Assembly (NCBI RefSeq): GCF_040958095.1
Contig: NC_091214.1
Coordinates: 6,509,242-6,573,241, forward strand
Direction: 5' to 3'
Origin: Procambarus clarkii
Taxonomy: Eukaryota; Arthropoda; Malacostraca; Decapoda; Cambaridae
Length of the DNA: 64,000 bases
In this document: piece after piece, positions 49,101 through 59,948 of the stretch
Layout of the letters: each line of letters opens with the position of its first letter
Numbering within the stretch: position 1 is the first letter of the stretch
Notes under the pieces: generated by a model
What the model saw: only the letters and a program-made list of their open reading frames with translations
Told to the model about the DNA's origin: nothing
Databases searched by the model: none
Position numbers and translations under genes: made by a program

Positions 49101-52100
49101 GGGGACACTCAGCCCAACACTTCTGGTGGAGGACACTCAGCCCAACACTGCTGGTGGGGACTCTCAGCCCAACACTGCTGGTGGGGGACTCTCAGCCCAA
49201 CACTGCTGGTGGAGGACACTCAGCCCAACACTGCTGGTGGAGGACACTCAGCCCAACACTGCTGGTGGGGGACTCTCAGCCCAACACTGCTGGTGGGGAC
49301 TCTCAGCCCAACACTGCTGGTGGGGACACTCAGCCCAACACTGCTGGTGGAGGGACTCTCAGTCCAACACTGCTGGTGGGGACACTCAGCCCAACACTGC
49401 TGGTGGGGACACTCAGCCCAACACTGTTGGTGGGGACTCTCAGCCCAACACTGCTGGTGGAGGGACTCTCAGCCCAAAACTGCTGGTGGGGGACACTCAG
49501 CCCAACACTGCTGGTGGGGGACTCTCAGCCCAACTCTGCTGGTGGGGACACTCAGCCCAACACTGCTGGTGAGGGACTCTCAGCCCAACACTGCTGGTGG
49601 GGGACACTCAGCCCAACACTGCTGGTGGGGACACTCAGCCTAACACTGCTGGTGGGGACACTCAGCCCAACACTGCTGGTGGGGACACTCAGCCCAACAC
49701 TGCTGGTGGGGACTCTCAGCCCAACACTGCTGGTGGGGACACTCAGCCCAACACTGCTGGTGGGGACACTCAGCCCAACACTGCTGGTGAGGGACACTCA
49801 GCCCAACACTGCTGGTGGAGGGACACTCAGCCCAACACTGCTGGTGGGGACAGTCAGCCCAACACTGCTGGTGGGGACACTCAGCCCAACACTGCTGGTG
49901 GGGGACACTCAGACCAACACTGCTGGTGGGGACACTCAGCCCAACACTGCTGGTGGGGACACTCAGCCCAACACTGCTGGTGGGGACACTCAGCCCAACA
50001 CTGCTGGTGGGGGACACTCAGCCCAACACTGCTGGTGGAGGACACTCAGCCTAACACTGCTGGTGGGGACTCTCAGCCCAACACTGCTGGTGGAGGACAC
50101 TCAGCCCAACACTGCTGGTGGAGGACACTCAGCCCAACACTGCTGGTGGGGACGCTCAGCCCAACACTGCTGGTGGGGACACTCAGCCCAACACTGCTGG
50201 TGGGGACACTCAGACCAAGACTGCTGGTGGAGGACAATCAGCCCAACACTGCTGGTGGAGGGACACTCAGCCCAACACTGCTGGTGGGGGACACTCAGCC
50301 CAACACTGCTGGTGGGGACACTCAGCCCAACACTGTTGGTGGGGACACTCAGCCCAACACTGCTGGTGGGGGACACTCAGCCCAACACTGCTGGTGGGGG
50401 ACACTCAGCCTAACACTGCTGGTGGGGACTCTCAGCCCAACACTGCTGGTGGAGGACACTCAGCCCAACACTGCTGGTGGAGGACACTCAGCCCAACACT
50501 GCTGGTGGGGACACTCAGCCCAACACTGCTGGTGGAGGGACACTCAGCCCAACACTGCTGGTGGGGACACTCAGCCCAACACTGCTGGTGGAGGACACTC
50601 AGCCTAACACTGCTGGTGGAGGGACTCTCAGCCCAACACTGCTGGTGGGGACTCTCAGCCCAACACTGCTGGTGGGGACACTCCGCCTAACACTGCTGGT
50701 GGAGGGACTCTCAGCCCAACACTGCTGGTGGGGGGACTCTCAGCCCAACACTGCTGGTGGGGACTCTCAGCCCAACACTGCTGGTGGGGACTCTCAGCCC
50801 AACACTGCTGGTGGGGACTCTCAGCCCAACACTGCTGGTGGGGACACTCAGCCCAACACTGCTGGTGGGGGACTCTCAGCCCAACACTGCTGGTGGGGGG
50901 ACTCTCAGCCCAACACTGCTGGTGGGGACTCTCAGCCCAACACTGCTGGTGTGGGACACTCTGCCCAACACTGCTGGTGGGGGACTCTCAGCCCAACACT
51001 GCTGGTGGGGACACTCAGCCCAACACTGCTGGTGGGGACTCTCAGCCCAACACTGCTGATGGAGGACACTCAGCCCAACACTGCTGGTGGGGACACTCAG
51101 CAGAACACTGCTGGTGGGGACACTCAGCCCAACACTGCTGGTGGGGGACTCTCAGCCCAACACTGCTGGTGTTGACACTCAGCCCAACACTGCTGGTGGG
51201 GACACTCAGCCCAACACTGCTGGTGGGGACACTCAGCCCAACACTGCTGGTGGGGACACTCAGCCCAACACTGCTGGTGGGGACACTCAGCCCAACACTG
51301 CTGGTGGAGGGACACTCAGCCCAACACTGCTGGTGGGGGGACTCTCAGCCCATCACTGCTGGTGGGGACTCTCAGCCCAACACTGCTGGTGGAGGGACTC
51401 TCAGCCCAACACTGCTGGTGGGGGACACTCAGCCCAACACTGCTGGTGGGGACACTCAGCCCAACACTGCTGGTGGGGGACACTCAGCCCAACACTGCTG
51501 GTGGGGACACTCAGCCCAACACTGCTGGTGGGAACACTCATCCCAACACTGCTGGTGGAGGACACTCAGCCCAACACTGCTGGTGGGGACACTCAGCCCA
51601 ACACTGCTGGTGGAGGACACTCAGCCCAACACTGCTGGTGGAGGACACTCAGCCCAACACTGCTGGTGGGGGACACTCAGCCCAACACTGCTGGTGGGGA
51701 CACTCAGCCCAACACTGCTGGTGGGGACACTCAGCCCAACACTGCTGGTGGGGACACTCAGCCCAACACTGCTGGTGGAGGGACACTCAGCCCAACACTG
51801 ATGGTGGGGGACACTCAGCCCAACACTGCTGGTGGGGACTCTCAGCCCAACACTGCTGGTGGGGGACTCTCAGCCCAACACTGCTGGTGGGGACACTCAG
51901 GCCAACACTGCTGGTGGGGACACTCAGCTCAACACTGCTGGTGGGGACACTCAGACCAACACTGCTGGTGGAGGACACTCAGCCCAACACTGCTGGTGGG
52001 GGACTCTCAGCCCAACACTGCTGGTGGGGGACACTCAGCCCAACACTGCTGGTGGGGACTCTCAGCCCAACACTGCTGGTGAGGACACTCAGCCCAACAG

Positions 52101-53490
52101 TGCTGGTGGGGGACACTCAGCCCAACACTGCTGGTGGGGACACTCAGCCCAACACTTCTGGTGGAGGACACTCAGCCCAACACTGCTGGTGGGGACTCTC
52201 AGCCCAACACTGCTGGTGGGGGACTCTCAGCCCAACACTGCTGGTGGAGGACACTCAGCCCAACACTGCTGGTGGAGGACACTCAGCCCAACACTGCTGG
52301 TGGGGGACTCTCAGCCCAACACTGCTGGTGGGGACTCTCAGCCCAACACTGCTGGTGGGGACACTCAGCCCAACACTGCTGGTGGAGGGACTCTCAGTCC
52401 AACACTGCTGGTGGGGACACTCAGCCCAACACTGCTGGTGGGGACACTCAGCCCAACACTGTTGGTGGGGACTCTCAGCCCAACACTGCTGGTGGAGGGA
52501 CTCTCAGCCCAACACTGTTGGTGGGGACTCTCAGCCCAACACTGCTGGTGGGGGACTCTCAGCCCAACACTGCTGGTGGAGGGACTCTCAGCCCAACACT
52601 GCTGGTGGAGGGACTCTCAGCCCAACACTGCTGGTGGGGACTCTCAACCCAACACTGCTGGTGGGGGACTCTCAGCATAACACTGCTGGTGGGGACACTC
52701 AGCCCAACACTGCTGGTGGGGGACAATCAGCCCAACACTGATGGTGGGGGGGGGGGGACTCTCAGCCCAACACTGCTGGTGAAGGGGGGGACTCTCAGCG
52801 CAACACTGCTGGTGGGGGGGGACTCTCAGCCCAACACTGCTGGTGGGGGGACTCTCAGCCCAACACTGCTGTTGTGGGGACTCTCAGCCTAACGCTGCTG
52901 TTGTGGGGACTCTCAGCCTAACGCTGCTGTTGTGGGGACTCTCAGCGCAACACTGCAGGTGGAGGGACTCTCAGCCCAACACTGCTGGAGGGGGACTCTC
53001 AGCCTAACGCTGCTGGTGGGGGACTCTCAGCGCAACACTGCAGGTGGAGGGACTCTCAGCCCAACACTGCTGGAGGGGGACTCTCAGCCTAACGCTGCTG
53101 GTGGGGGACTCTCAGCGCAACACTGCTGGTGTGGGGACTCTCAGCGCAACACTGCTGGTGTGTGGACTCTCAGCGCAACACTGCTGGTGGGGGGGGGGAC
53201 TCTCAGCCCAACACTGCTGGAGGGGGACTCTCAGCCTAACGCTGCTGGTGGGGGACTCTCAGCGCAACACTGCTGGTGTGGGGACTCTCAGCGCAACACT
53301 GCTGGTGGGGGGGGGGACTCTCAGCCCAACACTGCTGGGGGGGTGGGGGCTTTCAGCCCAACACTGTTGTTGGAGGAACTCTCAGCCCAACACTGCTAGT
53401 GGTGGAGACTCTCAGCGCAACACTGCTGGTGTAGGGACTCTCAGCCTAACGCTGCTGTTGGGGGGACTCTCAGCCTAACGGTGCTGAGTA
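34175..53490 (+). repeat. 26-29-bp minisatellite array, about 19 kb and 700 units
   Basis: Head-to-tail units share CTCAGCCCAACACTGCTGG followed by TGGGG and ACA or ACT. Unit length varies with the G run and an optional GA insert (GGTGGAGGGAC, GGTGGAGGAC, GGTGGGGAC). Mixed lengths of 26-29 shift the frame but create almost no stops, so long His/Trp/Cys or Ser/Pro/Thr open frames appear in all frames and are not genes. Rare variants recur at fixed large spacings, showing kilobase duplications. The right edge (52740-53490) is degenerate, with GCGCAACACTG and CCTAACGCTG variants and longer G runs. Confidence 0.97.
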
Positions 53491-54171
53491 GTGAATAAGG
53501 AGACAGATTGAGGTAAAAAAATTTCAGAAACGGTTGGGCACTTCCATGCCGACTTGACCCTGGCGGGCCAGATCGTCCATTCCTCTTATTTTGGGTGGTT
53601 AGTTTAGGGCACAGTCAGCGCGCTCCTGTCTGGCTGGCGGGGTTGGGTGGTGGTCCCCCCTTGGGGTCCCGGGGGAGACCACCACCCAGGGTGTACCTGA
53701 GGAACTGGTGCCCTATCCTAACCTGTTTTTTTTTACTTTTTGTCGCCTTGCTTTAAGATGAGTCTAGGGCCTCAAGAAGGGGGTCTCTACTTATGAGAGG
53801 TACCGAGGATGAATGTTCAATAGTTGGAAACCAAAAAATACACTGGTGAAAGGCATATAAACGTTTTTGGAGTATTTTAATGGCATGAGCAAAAATGCAC
53901 GATTTGTCCCGGGGGTGTTACGAGAGTACTACGGTATCAATTTGGGGGCCCTTACTTTTGAATGGATCAGAGGGTGAATGTTCAATAGATTCAAACCAAG
54001 AAACGCAGTTGAAAGCGAATATAGAAGTTTTTGGAGTACTTTAATGAGGCTATGACTGAATAGTATAGGGAGTCCTTGGGCACAGCTCCATTTTCTGTAA
54101 TGGTCAGAGGTGGATAACCCCAGTGGGGGTCAAGCATACAAGGGGGGTCAAGATTCCTTACAAAGACCATT
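53491..54171. other. No gene seen
   Basis: Short GC-rich stretch (53560-53720) then AT-richer sequence. Two related segments (GAATGTTCAATAG at about 53809 and 53976, and TTTTTGGAGTA at about 53862 and 54029) lie about 167 bp apart, suggesting an old local duplication. Confidence 0.5.
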
Positions 54172-54442
54172 TTGGATATATACAACAAGAGTTGTTACAT
54201 TCTTGTACAGCCACTAGTACGCGTAGCGTTTCGGGCAAGTCCTTAATCCTATGGTCCCTGGAATACGATCCCCTGCCGCGAAGAACCGTTTTTTCATCCA
54301 AGTACACATTTTACTGTTGCGTTAAACAGAGGCTACAGATAAGGAATTGCGCCCAGTAAATCCTCCCCGGCCAGGATACGAACCCATGACATAGCGCTCG
54401 CGGAACGCTAGGCGAGTGTCTTACCACTACACCACGGAGACT
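54172..54442 (-). mobile_element. tRNA-derived SINE, copy C
   Basis: Reverse-complement copy of the family at 12106 and 26684, with tRNA-like head at 54380-54442 and shared body. It lacks the long T run at the tail side. Confidence 0.88.
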
Positions 54443-55297
54443 GCTTATAGGTGTAGATATATAGGTGTAGTAAGCCTTATCTTGAATTCGCATGATACTG
54501 TGGGGTACATTGACATGAAGGGCGAGTCATAGAACAGGATCTGCATGTGAGATGGGTCATATTGGGGTTTTAAAGAAGTTAAGATAGCTTTAAAGAGTCC
54601 TGTGTGCTTGATAGTGGGGAAATGTTCAGTCAATAATTCTCGTGTTTTGAATCTGAATGAGGGGTCCTAGTTTGAGTTCTAGTCGTAAAATGAGTTCCTT
54701 AGTATATTTGCTATGGAAATGAGCTTTCAGTACTCTATATAATTTGAAATGACGTCAAGAAAGACATGTTTATGTGCGAGAAGAGTCAGGTTGGAAACTG
54801 TTTATTCCAGTCATCCTCCCTTGGCTTTGCTTCGTTTTCTTTAGCTAAAGTAAAGATTCCATTTTCTGTGGTATTCAGTTGACTACTGGTGAAAAAGGCA
54901 TACTTGCATTTGTATGGTTCTAACCTGTTTATAGATTTTATAGATATATTTTTCGGGCCTCAAATTAGATTTTAATATGAAAAATAGCATCAAATGTATG
55001 TCTATCTTTTGTAATAAACGTTACAAGCATTAACAATACCTGTGATATTTCATAGCATACAAAAAGAAGTTTAAATAGTGGGGCCTCAGCCATATAATGT
55101 TGGGTTTGACACTCCATACATTAATTTGACACTCGTAAATGTACTATAAAGGAAAGTAGTTGAGTGGTTTAAGTAATTTAATACGTACTGGGGATCTGTT
55201 TGTATTCTGTATTAAATTTCGTTTTTTAACATAATAGTTTTCAGCTATTGTGGTGGGGGCCCAATAACTTCATATAGCGCAACGACTGGCGCTATCT
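54443..55297. other. No gene seen
   Basis: AT-rich sequence with scattered stops in all frames; nothing that I can support. Confidence 0.5.
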
Positions 55298-55860
55298 GTA
55301 CTTAGTCCCCCCTAAACTTAAAACTGTTGCACAATCTTAATTAAACACATTGCTAAACTCTTATACACAAGCAAAAACTCAATTTTTAACTTACACAAAT
55401 AAACCCAGGGCTTTCACATTCGCGCAAAATACTTAGTCCCCCTAAACTTAAAACAGTTGCACAATCTTACTTAAACACATTGCTAAACTCTTATACACAA
55501 ACAAAAACTCAATTTTTAACTTACACAAATAAACCCAGGGCTTTCACATTCGCACAAAATACTTAGTCCCCCCTAAACTTAAAACAGTTGCACAATCTTA
55601 CTTAAACACATTGCTAAACTCTTATACACAAACAAAAACTCAATTTTTAACTTACACAAATAAACCCAGGGCTTTCACATTCGCGCAAAATACTTAGTCC
55701 CCCCTAAACTTAAAACAGTTGCACAATCTTACTTAAACACATTGCTAAACTCTTATACACAAACAAAAACTCAATTTTTAACTTACACAAATAAACCCAG
55801 GGCTTTCACATTCGCGCAAAATACTTAGTCCCCCCTAAACTTGAACACTCACAATCTTAC
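55298..55860 (+). repeat. 131-bp tandem repeat, four copies plus a partial fifth
   Basis: Units start at CTTAGTCCCCC at 55301, 55432, 55562, 55693 and 55824, that is every 130-131 bp. Copies differ at only a few positions, so the expansion is recent. The fifth copy breaks off after about 25 bases. Confidence 0.95.
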
Positions 55861-57063
55861 GGTGCTTAATTTCCAAAGCCTTCCAAACCTGCACTGGGTC
55901 CTGCCCAGCTGACTGCGGCTGGATGGATTACAATTGAGCCAAAAACAGTTGGTCAGGGCGAGATACGGCCTCATTTTTAGAGACATTTACTATAGCAAAA
56001 GCTTGAACGTCGAAAACTGAATGCGGGCCTGCACGAGAGTTGTTCTTGGCACTCGAATGTTTAGAGATTAAAATACATAGAATCTGCAAGAGCCCACCCC
56101 AAGTCGCTTACGCGGGCAATAGACATGTTTTTCGCCCAAATGTATTTATTTAAAATAATACGTCAGATAGAAAGAGTTTCGCATTGCTATTATATTTACC
56201 TTATAAAGCCTCTTTATAAAAATGATATGCCACTGTGTATTATGATTGTTTTAAAATAAATATTGCATAAATACTTACACGATTTCATAAACAAAAAAAA
56301 ACTTTTAATGAGCCATAGTTGGAAGGCTTCATCATTACAGTAAATACAAACTTATAAAACTAATTAAAAATATATATCTTATAGAGGAAGATTTATTCTT
56401 CAGGATATATATTATTTATTAATTAAGAGTTTCATTCTGTTTAAAAAAAAGTTGCCAATATTTTCAAATCGCTGGCCACAAATTTTTTATAAAGGTTTTC
56501 CAAGGGAGTAAATCTTGCTTCCTCTCTTTCTCCCAAATGTTTCCTCATTTGCACAGGAGCAGAGCAACCTTCGTGCGGGCCCTGGTTCAGTTCCCCAACG
56601 TCCGAGATATTGGACATTACAAATTTCACTAAATGATTCATTATCTTAGCAGCCTCTCTAATTATAAAGTTGTTAATCTTTTTTATAACCTTTGAGTGCT
56701 AGTTCTCAAAAGGTTCTTTACCTCAGAAAGAGAGAGAGAGATTCTATTTTTGTCCATATTCGAGCAGAATGTTGAGCAACCTTCGTGCAGGACCCGGTTC
56801 AGTTCCCCAACGTCCGAGCTATTGCACATAGCAAATTTCTCTAAATGAGGCAGTATCTCGCCCCCACCCCCCGGATCAATGATTTTAGGGCAGTAAATAA
56901 GCAATTGCAATCTAATCCCCCCCCCCCCCCAAAAAAAAATACTGTTCATGAAAATGTGAGCTTATTTATACTAATTTATGAATATAAAAAAACAACTCGA
57001 CATTTGTACAATTTTTATTTACATAAATAAATTAGTCTCTATGTCTTCTTAGTTTTTGTCTTC
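55861..57063. other. No gene seen; contains a diverged direct duplication
   Basis: Two segments of about 90 bp (around 56560-56645 and 56765-56850) share CAACCTTCGTGC, GGTTCAGTTCCCCAACGTCC and AAATTTC, about 205 bp apart. On the minus strand both can be read as a similar short peptide (SDVGELN...HEGCS), but stops and lack of context argue against a gene. Poly-C runs lie near 56918-56930. Confidence 0.5.
57014..57019 (-). terminator. AATAAA polyadenylation signal of the IAP-type gene
   Basis: AATAAA on the minus strand, about 45 bases after the stop codon at 57064-57066, a normal distance. Confidence 0.65.
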
Positions 57064-58042
57064 TTAGGAAATAATCGGTCGAAGGACATGCGAAATGGTG
57101 CGTCTGCAAATGGGGCAGTTTCTCATAGATACAAGACAATTACTGCATGTTACCATATGTCTGCAGGGCAGCAGTACGACACTCAACGCATTGTTAAAGC
57201 ACACCTTACACAAAATATCAGCAGCCCAAGACGTTGGCGTAGATGTGTTCATCACAGTTTCAACATGGGATGTCGCATTAAAGTCTGTGGCCTCTTCGCC
57301 AGTTTCAACATCCATTTCATTAGCGACTATAGTCGTCTCTTCCGCCTCTGTTTCAACAGGAGAAGGCAAAGCCCGCAAACCAAGATTAGTGCTCATGAAC
57401 CCGCTCATTGATCCAACAACGTCGACATCCATTTCATTAGCTGTGGCGACTGTTTCCATGTCAGAGGGCGCGGATTGCCATTCCAGATTCGCAGGCTCTA
57501 CCCTACCTTCCACATCCTCATGATGAATTCCCCTTAAACCCATTTCGGCTTTAGTGCTCTCTTGCATATACCACAACATTAATTCTATACATCTGGCCTC
57601 TGTAACAAACGGTAATAAATCTTTGGTGCTTTTGAGATATAGCCTTAAGGCAGGTCTCACACAGACATCAGGAAATCCAAAATGTTCAATTAATGCTGGG
57701 AAAAAACCCAAACCTTCCATCAGACCAGTTAAAAGATGTTCATCTATGGGTTTTATAGTTCGACGCTGCGAAGATTCTCAAACATTCTTAATGAACTGTG
57801 CATCCTTTTTAATGTTGACAAAGGTGCACTCAGGATACCATTGCGCGTGCAGTGTCCAAGGGTCGTCAGCGGGTTCCCAATTACGAAAACCATTCCCACA
57901 GAAAAAGCAGCGCATGTGGTCACTTAGGCCTGTAAATTTAAGAAAAAAAATATTCCCATTCATTATTATTATTATAGCTCACATCCGGCAATGTTGTAAT
58001 ACAAAAGCACACACACACGCGCACACACACACACACACACTT

Positions 58043-58095
58043 CCCGGGACCAAAGAGCCAGAGCTCCACCCCCGCAAGCACAATTGGGGGAGTAA
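58043..58095 (+). mobile_element. LINE 3' tail fragment in IAP intron 2
   Basis: GGGACCAAAGAGCCAGAGCT and CGCAAGCACAATT match the tail of LINE copy 2 (17270-17319). Only the last 50 or so bases are present, consistent with extreme 5' truncation. Confidence 0.7.
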
Positions 58096-58101
58096 ACACA
58101 C

Positions 58102-58289
58102 TTTTTTTTTCAGATATATACAAGAGTTGTTACATTCTTGTACGGCCTAGCATTTCGGGCAGGTCCCTAGAATACAATCCCCACCTCGAAGAATCGTTTT
58201 TTACAACCAAGTACCCATTTTACTGTTGAGTTAAACAGAGGCTACAGTTAAGGATTTGCGCCCATTAAATCCTCCCCGGCCAGGAGGAT
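58102..58289 (-). mobile_element. tRNA-derived SINE, copy D (truncated)
   Basis: T run at 58102-58110, then the SINE body in reverse orientation with small internal losses. It ends before the tRNA-like head is complete. It lies inside intron 2 of the IAP-type gene in the gene's own sense. Confidence 0.8.
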
Positions 58290-59149
58290 ACACACGCACA
58301 CACTAAAAATAACAAAAACTCCAACAATATTTGTTTACCACAGAAGAAAAATCCTGATTCTGCCAATTCGTGAGATGTTTGCTTGACACAACCAGTCCAG
58401 CTGAGGTCGAATGTTTCCAAACGCTGTTTGTATGTTGCCAAGCCTGGATATCTAGGTTTAGCGTATGGAATTACCCCCAGAACCTGCAAATCATCTCCAG
58501 TCATTTTAGTTTCTTCCTCGCGGGGTGGGGTCTCTAAAAAAACAAAGATGCTCCATCACATATATGCATAAGACACAGGTTCTAAGTCAATTCTTTCAAA
58601 AACAAAAAAAAATAAAGAAAAATTATTTGAAAAGACTTACTGCGTTTATACTTATTTTTTTTTTTTTTGTCCTCCCTCCACATCGCCAATACTAATTATT
58701 CACAGATAAACTAGTAAATTATATTTATACAATATACTCACGATCAGATGTTGCTATATTCTTTGGTTCGAATAGGGGTGAAAAGAAATCCAGCCCATAT
58801 TCGAATGCCAGTTTGGTGATTTCCAAAGGAACGTTATTGTCCTTTTCGCCTCTTATGAAGGAACAATTTGGCGACACTTTCGCATGCCTACTACGGGGCG
58901 TATCGCCCTCAATCCAAGCATGCACAACTTTACAACAAAAGGCGCAGGAACAATGATCCGCAACTCTCAGATAATAAAATCCCTCATTCACCAGGTCTTG
59001 GGGGTTTAGCCACTCGACAGGCCAATTTATAAAGGTGTCTAAACGCACTTGGGCACATTTAAGACTGTCCCTGGAGTAAAACGTTTTAGTACGGGAAGGT
59101 TCCATTGTGTACTGGTGCGACACTGGCGAATGGAGGCAAGATCCTAGGC

Positions 59150-59157
59150 TATATATT
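59150..59157 (-). promoter_or_regulatory. TATA box of the IAP-type gene
   Basis: Minus-strand ATATATAG about 45-50 bases before the ATG. A start site near 59125 (CCAGTG, resembling the arthropod initiator) would give a leader of about 20 bases. Confidence 0.55.
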
Positions 59158-59159
59158 GC

Positions 59160-59948
59160 CCGTCCTTTCCCTCCCCGAAATAAGTGTCAAAGATCGCTAC
59201 ATATGTGCTAGTTTCTTCTTTTTTTTTGGTTTAGCAATTCTAGCCACCGCTACTCTTTTTTTTATGGCATAATTATGAGGAAACAGGGAAAGGAAAAAAT
59301 GACTCGTAAATGTGCTAAATCATGTTGCATAATGCAGTGAATTAAAAAAAAAAAAGATGGCAGTTGGTAGTCTAGGAAAGGTGACCAAGTACTTATTTTT
59401 TGTGATAATTATCGAGAAATGTCATTAACTACATAAGGTATCCCTAATGTCAATAAGTTATCACAAACCTTCCAATAATGATGTGGCCTCCATGACTTTA
59501 TATATATTTCATTAAGGGAATATGGTCTGACTACGGTTTTTTCATGGGGGGGGGGGGGGAACATTAAAAAAAAAATGGAAACATGTCGCACTGTGTTTGA
59601 CCTTTTCTGCTTCTGAAAAAAAAGGTTGCCAGTGTTTGGGTATTAAGCTGACGTATATTGATATTTTATGGCAAGATATTTTGAGATACATATTGCGCTA
59701 TTTGAGGTGGTTTTTTTTTATGCTAATTAAGTCAGTGAAAAAAAATGTTCCTATGGGCTTCTTGTTGGTCGAGGCCCTTATAATAATAATATAAATATTT
59801 GCTCAGTACGTGGTAACTTTTACACGCACTAGCAGGGATGGAGATATAAGGGCGCAAAGCCCCCACGACGAATATTCGCAGGGTCGACACAGGGCGGTTG
59901 ACTAGGCTTTATCCAAAACATAAGGGAAAGTAAAAAAAAAAAAGAAAA
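59160..59948. other. Intergenic region between the divergent IAP-type and first macro-like genes
   Basis: AT-rich, with A and T homopolymers and a poly-G run at 59548-59559. It holds the promoters of both flanking genes at its ends and no further gene that I can support. Confidence 0.5.
59843..59850 (+). promoter_or_regulatory. TATA box of macro-like gene 1
   Basis: GATATAAGG, about 100 bases before the ATG at 59949, with no intervening ATG. A start site about 30 bases downstream would give a leader of about 70 bases. Confidence 0.5.

Larger units (their letters stand above)
57930..58338 (-). other. Intron 2 of the IAP-type gene, packed with repeats
   Basis: It contains a (CA)n tract (about 58009-58040), a 53-bp LINE 3' tail and a truncated SINE, together filling most of the intron. 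These are the same repeat families seen elsewhere in the window, so the intron sits in ordinary host chromatin. Confidence 0.75.
57064..59105 (-). pseudogene. IAP-type gene: BIR-BIR-UBA-like-RING, three exons, one internal TGA
   Basis: Exon 1 59105-58742, exon 2 58533-58339, exon 3 57929-57064; introns of 208 and 409 bp, both phase 1, with GTGAGT and GTAAAC donors and TTTTTTTAG and TTTACAG acceptors. Exon lengths sum to 475 codons including the stop. BIR1 in exon 1 has C-x2-C-x16-H-x6-C (CAFC...H...C). BIR2 is split between exons 2 and 3 at the Gly before LSDHMRCFFC and has the same spacing. A UBA-like helical segment follows, then a C-terminal C3HC4 RING (CKVCFNN to CPICRR). Such proteins bind caspases or signalling partners through BIRs and act as ubiquitin ligases through the RING. 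An in-frame TGA at 57778-57780 lies just after BIR2, so only a BIR-BIR product would be made unless it is a sequencing error. The start is the ATG at 59103-59105; an in-frame GTG lies 18 bases upstream. Confidence 0.85.

Noticed and set aside
34175..53490. CRISPR-like repeat array
   Set aside because: Units are directly adjacent with no unique spacers, in a eukaryotic context. It is a minisatellite.
57095..57523. Plus-strand frames opposite the RING exon
   Set aside because: Shadows of the minus-strand IAP exon, which has clear RING and splice evidence.
57778..57780. TGA read as selenocysteine in the IAP-type gene
   Set aside because: IAP proteins are not known selenoproteins and I see no SECIS-like element; a nonsense change or sequence error is simpler.
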